From Paenibacillus sabinae T27 (lineage in GTDB: Bacteria; Bacillota; Bacilli; Paenibacillales; Paenibacillaceae): DNA of 64,000 bases. Below, one piece after another: positions 27,325 to 36,737 of this stretch (positions are counted from its first letter, which is position 1; each line of letters starts with the position of its first letter). Below the pieces are notes generated by a model that was not told where the DNA came from, searched no databases, and was given only the letters and a program-made list of their open reading frames with translations. A program made the position numbers and the translations under genes. The DNA lies in the NCBI RefSeq assembly GCF_000612505.1, contig NZ_CP004078.1, forward strand, positions 1,042,001 to 1,106,000, given 5' to 3'.

Positions 27325-27654
27325 ATGAGGGAGCGGGAAAGACTATTAGTCAAGCATGCCGTAACCGGACGTCTGCTGCTGAGCAGCACGGAAGGATTGA
27401 CTTACGCCTTCAGCCGGGAGGGCGAACTGACGCGGATTAGCGTCTACGGTGTGCCGGCCGGCAAGGGGCAGGAGGTTATGGCGCTGAAGGCGGAGCTGAA
27501 CGTCTTTCGCTTCGAGGAGCCCGGGGGCGGACCTGTCGTCAAACACTGGTATTATGTCGGCGACCATCCGGTTGATTACGACGAAGCTTCCGGCTGCCTG
27601 GTTATCACCGTCCAGTCGGAAATCGAATACCGGCCCGATCATTATTGGGAGTAA
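27325..27654 (+). CDS. Conserved hypothetical protein, 109 residues
   Basis: I do not recognise the family. The protein is soluble, without signal or membrane segment, mixed alpha/beta, and ends in IEYRPDHYWE. It follows the pirin gene by 33 bases with a strong AAGGAGG, so the two are likely co-transcribed. Start and codon use look normal. Confidence 0.75.
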   Translation: MRERERLLVKHAVTGRLLLSSTEGLTYAFSREGELTRISVYGVPAGKGQEVMALKAELNVFRFEEPGGGPVVKHWYYVGDHPVDYDEASGCLVITVQSEIEYRPDHYWE

Positions 27655-27838
27655 GGCGTGACGGCCTCCGAATTAACGTGAAAATAACAGGGGGAGTCAG
27701 CAGCTCCCCTTTGCTGCAAGGTAAAACGGGTTAATCGCCGGTTTTTCCGCTAAAGGAATTGACAACTGGTTAATTCTATACTAGTTTTGTTATGAAAACT
27801 AACATTGGCAATACAACAGAACAGGAGATAAGAAGAAC

Positions 27839-28939
27839 ATGGAATTATTCTCGGCATTGGAACGGGACGATTACGAACAGCTGCTGTTTTGTCAGGACAA
27901 AGCGTCCGGGCTGAAGGCAATCATTGCGATTCACGACACGACGCTTGGACCAGCCCTGGGGGGAACCCGCATGTGGACCTATGCTTCCGAGGAGGAAGCC
28001 ATCGTCGACGCGCTTCGCCTGGCAAAAGGCATGACCTACAAAAACGCCGTCTCCGGACTCAATCTGGGCGGGGGCAAGACCGTAATCATCGGCGATCCGA
28101 AAAAAGATAAGAACGAAGCGATGTTCCGCGCCTTCGGACGGTATATCCAGGGGCTGAACGGACGCTACATCACTGCCGAGGACGTAGGAACGACCGAGGA
28201 CGATATGGACATTATTCACCAGGAGACCGATTATGTGACCGGGATTTCCCAATCCTACGGCTCTTCGGGTAATCCTTCGCCGGTTACGGCTTTCGGCGTA
28301 TACCGCGGGATGAAGGCGGCGGCGAAGGCGGCATTCGGCACGGATTCGCTGGAGGGCCGGACGGTTGCCATTCAGGGCGTCGGCCACGTGGCCTTTGCCT
28401 TATGCGGACATCTTCATGAGGAGGGCGCCCGTCTTATCGTCACCGATATCAACAAGGAGGCCGTTCGCCGGGCCGTGGACGCATACGGCGCCCAAGCGGT
28501 CAATCCTGACGAGATCATTGGCGTTGACTGCGATATTTACGCGCCGTGCGCACTTGGTGCGACCATCAATGATCAGACGCTGCCGCTGCTCAAGGCCAAA
28601 GTCGTCGCGGGCGCGGCCAACAATCAGCTGAAGGAGTCCCGCCACGGCGACGCGCTGCATGCGAGGGGCATCGTCTACGCGCCGGATTATGTGATTAACG
28701 CGGGCGGCGTGATCAATATTGCCGATGAGCTGAATGGCTATAACAAGGAGCGGGCACTCAAGCAGGTGTCGAAGATTTACGACAGCATCACCCGTGTTCT
28801 TGAAATTTCGCGCGAAAAGGGCATACCGACCTACGCGGCAGCCGACCATTTGGCGGAGGAACGGATCGCTCTGCTCAAGAACAGCCGGAGTACCTTTCTC
28901 CGCGACGGCCATCATAACCTGAGCAGAAAGCGGCTGTAA
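27839..28939 (+). CDS. bcd: Leucine (branched-chain amino acid) dehydrogenase
   Basis: 366 residues, the family length. Catalytic Lys motifs are seen in [13 protein letters not shown] and [14 protein letters not shown], the NAD-binding Rossmann motif is [16 protein letters not shown], and GAANNQLKE and [15 protein letters not shown] are typical of the Leu/Val/Phe dehydrogenase family. It interconverts branched-chain amino acids and 2-keto acids with NAD, supplying precursors of iso/anteiso fatty acids. It is a single gene. Upstream, AGTTTT and AAAACT flank a six-base centre, a possible operator. Confidence 0.94.
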   Translation: MELFSALERDDYEQLLFCQDKASGLKAIIAIHDTTLGPALGGTRMWTYASEEEAIVDALRLAKGMTYKNAVSGLNLGGGKTVIIGDPKKDKNEAMFRAFGRYIQGLNGRYITAEDVGTTEDDMDIIHQETDYVTGISQSYGSSGNPSPVTAFGVYRGMKAAAKAAFGTDSLEGRTVAIQGVGHVAFALCGHLHEEGARLIVTDINKEAVRRAVDAYGAQAVNPDEIIGVDCDIYAPCALGATINDQTLPLLKAKVVAGAANNQLKESRHGDALHARGIVYAPDYVINAGGVINIADELNGYNKERALKQVSKIYDSITRVLEISREKGIPTYAAADHLAEERIALLKNSRSTFLRDGHHNLSRKRL

Positions 28940-29065
28940 CTGACATTTCTCCAGCCCGGAATACCCGGGCTTGCAACCGGGCAGATTTTCTTGACAAAAG
29001 TGATAAATGATCTGGAAACAAATATCCACTTATAGGAAAATAAGACCAGGTGTGCGGATTCCGTG

Positions 29066-29128
29066 CAAAAAAAGCCTCCAAGCTCAGGTACCGATCTTGT
29101 GATCGGTAACGGCCAAGAGGCTCTTTTT
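29066..29128. terminator. Bidirectional terminator between bcd and the cyclophilin gene
   Basis: AAAAAAAGCCTC and GAGGCTCTTTTT outer arms enclose an ACCGATC/GATCGGT inner hairpin. Confidence 0.85.
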
Positions 29129-29149
29129 CTGGCGGATCAGCATATAAGG

Positions 29150-29842
29150 TTAGGTCATTTTGTCCGGTTCGGGGTAGTTGACGCCCAAGGTATCCACCGT
29201 TATCTGCTTGATTACGGGCGGATGATCGGGACGGTCGTTCGCGTCTCTCGGAAGATTGACAATAGCATCCACGACGTTCAGCCCTTCGGTGACCTTACCA
29301 AAGGCCGCATACTGTCCGTCCAGACTCGGAGCGTCCGCTGCCATAATGAAAAATTGCGAGCCCGCCGAATCGGGGGCATTCGTCCGGGCCATCGACAGCA
29401 CGCCCTTCGTATGCAGAAGCTTGTTGGGGAAGCCGTTCCCGGAGAACTCTCCGGCAATGCTGTACCCGGGCCCTCCCATGCCCGTGCCTTCCGGATCTCC
29501 GCCCTGAATCATGAATCCGGGAATGACACGGTGAAAGATCGTCCCGTTGTAGAACCCTTTGTGAATAAGCGAAATGAAATTGTTCACTGTATTCGGGGCA
29601 ATCTCAGGATACAGCTCGGCCTTGATGACCCCGCCGTCCTCCATCTCGATGGTAACGAGGGGGTGGCTGGCGCTGCCTTGGGGCGTTCCGGCCCCGGGCG
29701 CTCCGCTGGTCTGCGATCCCGTGGAGGGGGATGGGGACGGGGCCTCGCCGCCGGGTTTGCTGCCGCAGCCGGATGCCAGCATCAGCATCACAAGGCCAAG
29801 CAGAGCCCAAATGGCGAAGGAAGATTTGCTTGCAGCTCTCAC
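29150..29842 (-). CDS. Cyclophilin-type peptidyl-prolyl isomerase lipoprotein
   Basis: 230 residues. A lipoprotein signal (MLMLASGCGS) and a Gly/Ser/Pro linker precede a cyclophilin domain with FHRVIPGFMIQGGDPEGTG, the active-site Arg and GSQFFIM, and a truncated loop region as in bacterial enzymes. It should accelerate proline isomerisation of proteins folding outside the membrane. The GTG start has AAAGGAG upstream. It is a single gene convergent with bcd. Confidence 0.93.
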   Translation of the reverse strand: MRAASKSSFAIWALLGLVMLMLASGCGSKPGGEAPSPSPSTGSQTSGAPGAGTPQGSASHPLVTIEMEDGGVIKAELYPEIAPNTVNNFISLIHKGFYNGTIFHRVIPGFMIQGGDPEGTGMGGPGYSIAGEFSGNGFPNKLLHTKGVLSMARTNAPDSAGSQFFIMAADAPSLDGQYAAFGKVTEGLNVVDAIVNLPRDANDRPDHPPVIKQITVDTLGVNYPEPDKMT

Positions 29843-29937
29843 TGGTTAGTCGCTCCTTTACTTTAATAAATCCGCAACACCCTGCCATCATAACCCGGAG
29901 CCGATCCGCTTTGCAAAATTCACACAGCTATCCGGGA

Positions 29938-29966
29938 TTGGCACCGGAGTCAAACCGGTTTACAAT
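29938..29966 (+). promoter_or_regulatory. Promoter of the DHA1 efflux gene
   Basis: TTGGCA and TACAAT are 17 bases apart. The spacer contains CCGG at both ends, a possible operator half-site pair. Confidence 0.7.
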
Positions 29967-30004
29967 AATAGGATGCTTCCAAGAAGCTTGAAAGGATGTA
30001 CAGC

Positions 30005-31210
30005 ATGATGAACTTCTCATGGAAGCGAAACCTTGCCGTTCTTTGGTTGGGCGTATTTCTGTGCAGCACCTCGTACTCGATCTCGATTCCGTTTATGTCC
30101 ATTTTCCTAAGCGATGATCTGGGGGTAACCAGCCATCTGGAGGCTTGGTCCGGGTTCGCCTTCGGCATCTCGTTTTTGGCCAGCGCGCTGATTTCTCCCT
30201 TCTGGGGCTCTCTGGCCGACAAATACGGGCGCAAACCGATGCTGATCCGCTCGGGCTTCAGCCTGGCCGCTCTGTATTTGATCAATTATTTTGTCCATGA
30301 CCCTTATGTATTTCTTGTCGTTCGGGTGCTTCAGGGACTGCTGGCCGGGTTCGTGCCGTCCTCCATCGCGCTGGTAGCGACGAATACCCCGGAAGAGAAG
30401 ACCGGCTGGGCGCTTAGCGTCATGTCGACCTCGGGGGCTGCCGGCAGCATAATTGGCCCGCTTATCGGCGGCGTCATCAGCTATTATTACGGTAACCGCA
30501 GCGCCTTTCTGTTCTCTTCCGCGATCGTGCTGTTGTCGGCGCTGATCGCCACCTTGTTCGTCAAAGAGCGGAAGGTGGACCGGTCAGTTCCAAGATCCCG
30601 GGTTCGTGACGATATTCGGGAAGCCGGAGGCAACGGAGCTTTCGTTTCCCTGATGATCATGACGGGAATCAGCTATTTCTCCGTCATGCTTCTGGAACCC
30701 CTTATTCCGATATATATGCTCGATATGGGGATTTCAAAGGACAGCGCATCGCTTACTTCGGGAGTCGTCTTCTCGGCGGTGGGGATCGCTACAGTGCTCA
30801 TGGCTCCCCGGTGGGGGAAAATCGGGGGACGCAAGGGCTATGGAACGATTCTGTTTATCGGCCTTCTGGGCGGGGGAATCGGCAATATGTTGCAGTTCTT
30901 CGTGACTGGCTATGTCCAGTTCGCGATTGTGCGGTTTGTCTACGGGTTGTTCTACGCCGCAGTGCTTCCTTCCATTAATGCGCTGATTGTGCAGGTCACG
31001 GATCCGGGCTTCCGAGGGCGCGCTTTTGGCCTGAATCAGTCGGTCTCCCAGCTTGCGACCATGGCCGGACCTATTCTTGGCGGCCTCCTTGGAGCCATTC
31101 TTCCGATCCGGTGGGTGTTCGTAGTCAATGGACTGATGCTGCTGGCCGCGGCCCTGACGGTAAAGACGCGGAGGATCGAGGCACAGGTTTCCGCCCTCAA
31201 AGCGGAGTAG
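30005..31210 (+). CDS. MFS multidrug efflux transporter (DHA1)
   Basis: 401 residues with 12 hydrophobic helices. The loop 2-3 motif GSLADKYGRKPML and the helix 5 antiporter motif GAAGSIIGPLIGG identify a drug:proton antiporter of the MdtG/NorA type. The ATG at 30005 is nine bases after AAAGG; a closer ATG at 29996 has no spacing. No regulator gene is adjacent. Substrates unknown. Confidence 0.9.
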   Translation: MMNFSWKRNLAVLWLGVFLCSTSYSISIPFMSIFLSDDLGVTSHLEAWSGFAFGISFLASALISPFWGSLADKYGRKPMLIRSGFSLAALYLINYFVHDPYVFLVVRVLQGLLAGFVPSSIALVATNTPEEKTGWALSVMSTSGAAGSIIGPLIGGVISYYYGNRSAFLFSSAIVLLSALIATLFVKERKVDRSVPRSRVRDDIREAGGNGAFVSLMIMTGISYFSVMLLEPLIPIYMLDMGISKDSASLTSGVVFSAVGIATVLMAPRWGKIGGRKGYGTILFIGLLGGGIGNMLQFFVTGYVQFAIVRFVYGLFYAAVLPSINALIVQVTDPGFRGRAFGLNQSVSQLATMAGPILGGLLGAILPIRWVFVVNGLMLLAAALTVKTRRIEAQVSALKAE

Positions 31211-31251
31211 TCTTTAGCGGCCAAAAACCAATCGGGCGAGCCTGTCAGATC

Positions 31252-31292
31252 AAAGCGCCGCCGGACGCTTAGGTTATGATCCGGCGGCGTTT
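31252..31292. terminator. Terminator between the efflux gene and the acidic hypothetical operon
   Basis: CGCCGCCGGA and TCCGGCGGCG arms form a long stem. A short TTTAAGG follows. Confidence 0.7.
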
Positions 31293-31301
31293 AAGGGTTC
31301 T

Positions 31302-31901
31302 TTACTCGTCCTCGCCCGTTGATCCGTTCAGCACATCCGTGCCCGGCACGGCGTCAAGGGAAGGGGAAGCGGGATCGACCGGGCTGCCGGCCTGGATCTC
31401 ATCGGCGTCGGGAACATCCTCCAGCGGATCGTCCCAATCCTCGCCCGTCACTTCATCATCGGCGTAATCGATGGCGCCTTCACTGAGTCCGGCGGTGAAG
31501 GATGCCTTGGCCGCATCGGAATACAGGAGCTCGTCCCGCCTGAAAGCGGGTTCCGAGAGGATGCTCTCCTCCAGATCGGGAGGACCGCCTGGCCCAGATC
31601 TGGGAGCGTACAGCCCGACATCCGCCGCAAGCTCCGGGTCCCGGGCCAGCTCGTCATAATCTGCGGAATAGGCGAATCCGCCCGCTTCCGCGGAAACGGC
31701 GCCGACCGGTTCATGGCGGGTAAAGGGAGATTCGATGGGAACGCGCACACTGCCGGCAGCTTTTTCGCTTATGCTTTGCGCCGTTTCGGTTCCTACCGGC
31801 CGGAGGTCGTCCACAGGGATATCCTGCTCCGGAGAGATGCCTCTCATTTTGGCGTAGCGTTCGTATTCAAAATCGGCCTCCGTTTTATTGAAATCAGCCA
31901 T
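31302..31901 (-). CDS. Acidic hypothetical protein, 199 residues
   Basis: I do not recognise the family. The protein is rich in Asp, Glu, Pro, Ser and Ala, has no signal peptide or membrane helix, and looks largely disordered, with a strongly acidic C-terminal third (DDEVTGEDWDDPLEDVPDAD). It starts five bases after the stop of the next small gene, with AAAAGGAG, so the two form one operon. Such low-complexity acidic proteins in spore formers may be late or stress proteins, but nothing in the sequence proves this. Confidence 0.7.
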   Translation of the reverse strand: MADFNKTEADFEYERYAKMRGISPEQDIPVDDLRPVGTETAQSISEKAAGSVRVPIESPFTRHEPVGAVSAEAGGFAYSADYDELARDPELAADVGLYAPRSGPGGPPDLEESILSEPAFRRDELLYSDAAKASFTAGLSEGAIDYADDEVTGEDWDDPLEDVPDADEIQAGSPVDPASPSLDAVPGTDVLNGSTGEDE

Positions 31902-31906
31902 TTTAT

Positions 31907-32110
31907 TCAGCTCCTTTTGGGTGTATTATCTTGGGTGCCCGCTTCCTTGGGAAGCGCGTCCCGAACAGCTTCTATCTGATTCCGGTTAGGCAGGGCATCC
32001 GGAAAAGTTCCTTCCTGAAACAGGCCGAACTCTTGGTCAATATCCCGCTCGGTTACCAAATCTTCGTCTTCTTCCGAGCCGCTGCGCTTATTGTTCCGGT
32101 ATTCTTTCAA
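31907..32110 (-). CDS. Small charged hypothetical protein, 67 residues
   Basis: Family not recognised. It is very hydrophilic (KEYRNNKRSGSEEDEDL at the N-terminus) and probably disordered. It has a clear AAGGAGGG Shine-Dalgarno and is the first gene of a two-gene minus-strand operon with the 199-residue acidic protein. Confidence 0.65.
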   Translation of the reverse strand: MKEYRNNKRSGSEEDEDLVTERDIDQEFGLFQEGTFPDALPNRNQIEAVRDALPKEAGTQDNTPKRS

Positions 32111-32334
32111 TGGGCAGCCCTCCTTCTTGGTTATCGAAAGTCTGGTCTAACAAACGGTATATATTAATTGTATACCCCGATAGAGGCTTGCGAATCCGTT
32201 CGGGGCAGCTGTTTCCAGATCTTCAAGTGTATTCTTTCGTGAGAAGGTTGTTTTAATCCGCTTAAAGGGAAGAATTGAAAATTGCCGAAATGAATAGCGA
32301 CATATCTTTTTACGATAGCCGAGGTGCCACTGTT

Positions 32335-34230
32335 ATGAAATTGCCACTATACAAAATAGCGGCGGTAGCGTTTGTCATATTGCTGCTGGCTTCCATGATT
32401 GAAATCGGAATTTCTATGGAGCGGGGGAAACAGGAGAGCACGGAGCTTTCCCGGTGGAAGCTGAAATGGGTGACCGAAGCGGGAGCAGACCAAGGGACAA
32501 GCCCTCCCCTCGGGGATCAAGGATGGATTGACGTCTCGTCCTCCGATCTCAAGACCGGGGCGCCTGGGAAGATAGCGGCGGTATGGTTCCGCGCTTCATT
32601 GCCCCCGCTGGGCAGCCATTCGGCTGCGCTGGTGAATAAAGTATACGGCAGCAAAATCCGGGCCTATCTTGACGATACGCTTGTCTATAGCACAACAGGC
32701 AGCGAAGGACTGAATGGCAGCAAGATTCTGATTCCGCTGAACGCGCCCAAGGCTGGCAGCGAATTATACATATACAGCGAAGGGCTTGACGGCCACCCCG
32801 GCATAGAGGGAGAGATCAGGATTGGCAGCTACGAAAATCTGCTGAACCTGTACTTGAAGCAAGATTTGATGGACGTCATCATCGGCGGGGCGCTCATTTT
32901 TTTGGCCGTCGTCCTTGGCGTTTGCTCGATCTTTTTAAAAAAAGAACTGTTTCTCAGCGGATTTTTGCTCTTGCTGATCATGCTGTCGTCCGGCGTGCTG
33001 ATGATCTACTACTCTCCTTATTTTTCGCTTGTGCTGGGCAGCAAATCGAAATGGATGGAATTATTTTTTGATATTTCGCTATTTACGCTTCTGCCGTCGT
33101 TCACCTATTTTTTCGAGAAATTATTCGGTTCCGGCATGTATGGCGGCGTTTCCCGGCTGAGGAAATTCCAACTGGTGTATTCGCTGTTCTGCGTGGGACT
33201 CAGCGTGCTCAACATTGCCTGGTCTTACCGGATTGACGGTCTGTACCGGATGTTCACGGTGGATATTGCGGGCGTTCTGATGATCATTCAGTTTCTGTTT
33301 CTGCTGGGACATGCGCTCCGTTACGCCCTTCGCGGCAATGTGGAGGCGATTATCTTCACCTCGGGCTTCGCCGTGTTTGCGCTGACGGCGCTCAGTGAGC
33401 TGTGCCTGTTCTATATGTCGGGCGAGAATTACCACCTGTACTGGTGGAAATGGGGCATCGTTATTTTCCTTGTGTCCCTGATTGTGATCGTAGGAAGGAA
33501 GTTCGCCAAGAATCATGAGCAGGTGGTCGAATATTCGAAGGAGCTGGAGAAGTTCAACAACGATCTTCAGCGTTCGGAAAAAATGGAGATCATCAGCGAG
33601 CTGGCCGCTTCCGTCGCGCATGAGGTCCGTAATCCGCTTCAGGTCACCAGAGGCTTCTTGCAGATTATCGGCGAAGGCTCTGACAGCAAGGAGAAGGAAT
33701 ATTTGCAGCTGGCCATTTCGGAGCTGGACCGGGCGGCGCATATTATCAACGATTTTCTCACGTTCGCCAAGCCACAAACGGATACGGTGGAATGTCTCGA
33801 TGTCGGGGGAGAGCTCAGGCATGTCGCGGGAATTCTGCTTCCGCTGGCCAAAATGCAGGAAAGCACCATTGAAATCCAGCTTGAGGATGGGCTGTATGTG
33901 AAGTTCAGCTCCTCCAAATTCAAGCAGGCCTTGATCAATCTGATCAAGAACGGCATCGAAGCCCTTCAGGAGAACGGACTGGTGAGCATTTCGGCCTGGA
34001 AATCCGGCAGCCATGTCGTCATCAGCATCCGGGATTCGGGAGAGGGCATGACGGCCGGGGAGCTGGCCAGACTGGGGGAGCCGTATTTCTCCAACAAAAC
34101 GAAAGGCACCGGTCTAGGTCTTATGGTCACCTTCCGGATCATTGAGGCAATGAACGGCACCATCGAGTTCAAGAGCGTTAAGGGAAAAGGAACGGAAGCG
34201 ATCGTCAAACTGCCGGCTGTCAAACCGTAA
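32335..34230 (+). CDS. Sensor histidine kinase with 7TM-type membrane region
   Basis: 631 residues from ATG 32335, eight bases after GAGGTG; a TTG at 32275 is an alternative start. Layout: an N-terminal membrane anchor, an extracytoplasmic beta-rich domain (about 30-185), seven hydrophobic helices (about 190-400) as in 7TMR-DISM receptors, a short coiled coil, then HisKA (VAHEVRNPLQVTRGFLQ, phospho-His about residue 425) and HATPase (ALINLIKNGIEAL, RDSGEGM, GTGLGLMV). It probably senses a carbohydrate or envelope signal. There is no response regulator nearby, so its partner is elsewhere. Confidence 0.9.
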   Translation: MKLPLYKIAAVAFVILLLASMIEIGISMERGKQESTELSRWKLKWVTEAGADQGTSPPLGDQGWIDVSSSDLKTGAPGKIAAVWFRASLPPLGSHSAALVNKVYGSKIRAYLDDTLVYSTTGSEGLNGSKILIPLNAPKAGSELYIYSEGLDGHPGIEGEIRIGSYENLLNLYLKQDLMDVIIGGALIFLAVVLGVCSIFLKKELFLSGFLLLLIMLSSGVLMIYYSPYFSLVLGSKSKWMELFFDISLFTLLPSFTYFFEKLFGSGMYGGVSRLRKFQLVYSLFCVGLSVLNIAWSYRIDGLYRMFTVDIAGVLMIIQFLFLLGHALRYALRGNVEAIIFTSGFAVFALTALSELCLFYMSGENYHLYWWKWGIVIFLVSLIVIVGRKFAKNHEQVVEYSKELEKFNNDLQRSEKMEIISELAASVAHEVRNPLQVTRGFLQIIGEGSDSKEKEYLQLAISELDRAAHIINDFLTFAKPQTDTVECLDVGGELRHVAGILLPLAKMQESTIEIQLEDGLYVKFSSSKFKQALINLIKNGIEALQENGLVSISAWKSGSHVVISIRDSGEGMTAGELARLGEPYFSNKTKGTGLGLMVTFRIIEAMNGTIEFKSVKGKGTEAIVKLPAVKP

Positions 34231-34261
34231 GAAGCGAAGAATCGGGAAGGAGCATGACGAA

Positions 34262-35362
34262 ATGGAAGCAATCGCGTTCGGATTAATCGGTGGAGGCTGG
34301 AGAGCGGAGTTCTTTCTGCGGATCGCCAAGGCGCTGCCGGAACGTTTTGCCGTAAAGGCCGTCCTAGTCAGGGACCGGGGGAAAGCGGACAAACTGCAGG
34401 AACAATGGGGCGTTAAGACCTACACTTCATTTGGCGAGTTTGCCGTCGCATGCCGGAACGGCTGTTCCTTCGCAGTCGTCAGCGTAAAACGGCTGGCAAA
34501 CCCCGAATTCATCGAAAGACTGGCGGAAGCCGGCATTCCGGCACTGGTTGAAACGCCTCCCGCCGACGGTGTGGAAGGCCTGCTCCGTCTATGGGAACGG
34601 GTGGGACCTGCGGCCAAAGTCCAGATCGCGGAGCAGTATGCGTTCCAGCCGATGCACGCGGCACGGATCCGGCTTGCACGTTCCGGCAGGCTGGGCGAAG
34701 TCAGTCAGGCCCAGGTGTCCGCGGCGCATGATTACCACGGCATCAGCCTCATCCGCAGACTGCTTGGAATCGGCTTCGAGAATGCCGTCATCCGGGCCCA
34801 GACATTCACCTCGCCTATTGTGAAGAGCCCGGACCGAAGCGGTCCTCCGCTCTCGGAAGAGCTGACGGAGTCGCAGCAGATTATCGCCACGCTCGATTTT
34901 GGGAATAAACTAGGCGTGCTTGATTTCACTGGGGACCAGTATTTTTCATGGATTCGGGATAAGCGGATTCTGGTTCGCGGCGAACGCGGGGAGATCGTGA
35001 ACGATGAAGTGTCCTGGCTTCCGTCCTTCGACCGTCCGCTTTACGACAGGCTGCGCCGGATCGATACCGGACATGGCGGGAACCTGGAGGGCTTCCACCT
35101 GCAGGGAATTATGGGCTGCGGGGAATGGCTGTATGAGAATCCCCACGCTCCCGCCCGGCTGTCCGACGATGAAATCGCCGTCGCTGAAACCTTGGCCCGG
35201 ATGGGAGATTACGTCCGGGGCGGCCCGTCCTTTTATAGCCTGGCCGAAGGCTGCCAGGATCATTATCTGGCCCTGGAGATGCAGCGGGCCGCGGCGGACG
35301 GCGTTCCTATCGTTACAGAGACCCAGCCCTGGGCGAAGGCTTTGTCGCGAGGCAACGGTTAA
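34262..35362 (+). CDS. Gfo/Idh/MocA-family oxidoreductase
   Basis: 366 residues. The N-terminal Rossmann fold has GLIGGGWRAEFFLRIA, and the usual EKP motif near residue 100 reads VETPP, so the catalytic Lys of most family members is replaced. The C-terminal half is the family alpha/beta domain. Members oxidise or epimerise sugars using NAD(P). Loss of the EKP lysine suggests altered chemistry. It begins 32 bases after the sensor kinase stop with GGAAGGAG and may be co-transcribed. Confidence 0.82.
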   Translation: MEAIAFGLIGGGWRAEFFLRIAKALPERFAVKAVLVRDRGKADKLQEQWGVKTYTSFGEFAVACRNGCSFAVVSVKRLANPEFIERLAEAGIPALVETPPADGVEGLLRLWERVGPAAKVQIAEQYAFQPMHAARIRLARSGRLGEVSQAQVSAAHDYHGISLIRRLLGIGFENAVIRAQTFTSPIVKSPDRSGPPLSEELTESQQIIATLDFGNKLGVLDFTGDQYFSWIRDKRILVRGERGEIVNDEVSWLPSFDRPLYDRLRRIDTGHGGNLEGFHLQGIMGCGEWLYENPHAPARLSDDEIAVAETLARMGDYVRGGPSFYSLAEGCQDHYLALEMQRAAADGVPIVTETQPWAKALSRGNG

Positions 35363-35408
35363 GCTTGTCAGCGGATGGATCATAACGAAACCAAAAAGCG
35401 CTCTGGTC

Positions 35409-35453
35409 TGCATAAACCATCTCCGGTTATGCGGGACAGGGGGCTTTATTTTT
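35409..35453 (+). terminator. Terminator after the oxidoreductase gene
   Basis: GCATAAACC and GGTTATGC arms form a hairpin, with TTTATTTTTG downstream. Confidence 0.6.
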
Positions 35454-35477
35454 GAATTTGGACTACGGGGCCCTTGT

Positions 35478-35900
35478 TCAATGGAGAGAAGGATCGGAAG
35501 CATAAGGAGCCGCAACTCCTTCTATATAAAGCTGTAACTGGTTCAGCTTTAGGCTGGCCATCAGGTCCACAATCCGCCGCTGCGTCTTCATCTTCGAAAT
35601 ATTGCTGCGGCTGATATCGAGCACAGCCCCGGTCTCAGTGACGGACACTTCATAGGCCTGATCGCCCAAGTCAGGGCCATGGGCAAACAGGAAAGCGCAT
35701 TAAGAACCGGAACGCGCACCGACGGATAAGTGGAGATTGAGACCCAGATGCCTGACATGGCATCCTGTACGGACCGGGCCGCCGGGAGAGCCGGCTTGTC
35801 TTCGGGTCCGCTCAGTAGAACTTTGTCGCCTCGGGATACCCGGAAGCGAACCGGGACGAAAGGTCAATTTTTTGGGGACGGGGACCAGGTTTAAAGATTG
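35478..35900 (-). pseudogene. Remnant of a GH20-type beta-N-acetylhexosaminidase
   Basis: Three frames of the minus strand give pieces of one GH20 N-terminus in the right order. LNLVPVPKKLTFRPG (near 35880) is the usual opening, followed in a second frame by VSRGDKVLLSG, and in a third by GDQAYEVSVTETGAVLDISR and RRIVDLMASLKLNQLQLYIEG. The last piece is the strongly conserved strand 1/helix 1 region. It is joined directly to the preceding domain, so the intervening segment is deleted, and the whole catalytic barrel after it is gone. At least two frameshifts and two deletions make function impossible. It lies divergent to the AraC remnant. Confidence 0.7.
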
Positions 35901-35930
35901 GAACGGGTTGAGAGCGGAGGAATGCAAATT

Positions 35931-36438
35931 ATGTCCATACGCATGGATTGTATGATCAGTCTGTATCCGATCAGAATAATAGATCCGAAGATGGAGTCCT
36001 CCAAGCTGAGACTGAAATCCATCCGGGTAGGCCAGGTGGGCCATCTGCCCGGGAGAACGCTGTTCCGCATGGGCGTCACGTTTGCGCATTGGGCGTTCGT
36101 GTACATTGCTTCCGGCTCCGGGACAAATCTATGATTTCGGTCCCCTGCCGGGCGGCAGCTGGGACGAGTATTACATCAACTTTACAGGCAGCCGGGTGAA
36201 CGAGTGACGGGACTTTTGACGGAAGGGGCTGTATTTCGTCCGGAGGAACAGCGGGTACCCTCTGCATGATTACAATCACCGGCTGAAGATGGGCGAAGCC
36301 AAGAAGCTCCAGCTCAACACCTCGCTTCAGGTTCAGGAAATTTCCGGTATGCTCCGGTACAACGCCCCTTTTTACTTCTCGAGGCTGTTTAAGAAATATA
36401 TGGGAGTCTCTTCTGTGGAATGCCGGTGTAACGTATAA
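35931..36438 (+). pseudogene. Remnant of an AraC-family regulator
   Basis: An intact start (ATG after GGAGG at ten bases) opens a cupin sensor domain with GVTFAHWAFVYIASGSGT. A deletion with frameshift near 36125 joins this to DFGPLPGGSWDEYYINF, which ends at an in-frame TGA where family members have Trp. After a further deletion the C-terminal helix-turn-helix reads KMGEAKKLQLNTSLQVQEIS and YFSRLFKKYMGVSSVECR before a stop. The parts, order and direction are those of one AraC regulator divergent from a sugar hydrolase, so the pair decayed together. Confidence 0.75.
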
Positions 36439-36737
36439 AAGTTGAATGCGCTGCACCGACGGAAAATAAACGGAAATTTAGCTGACATTACTTTGACGCC
36501 CCAAGACACCAAAATAGAAAAATTTAGAAAAAAAACGGTTCACTATACCCCGTTTTGGTACGGAATAAACAGGGAAAAATAAAAAAAATATACTAAAATT
36601 TTAATCGTGTAACCGTTCACATTGAAAAAGGTAACTTGTTATTGTCATTTTTCTTTTGTATGATGCATTTAACACAGCAGTTCCCATGAAGGTAAAAAGC
36701 TCGCATTTTCCACAAATTTGGAGAATAGGGTGGTGGG
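36439..36737 (+). promoter_or_regulatory. AT-rich leader and promoter of the kinase/regulator pair
   Basis: Gap without a gene. TTGTTA (36636-36641) and TATGAT (36659-36664) are 17 bases apart and place transcription start about 65 bases before the kinase gene. Upstream, CGGTTCAC and CCGTTCAC occur about 70 bases apart in the same orientation and could be regulator half-sites. Confidence 0.6.
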
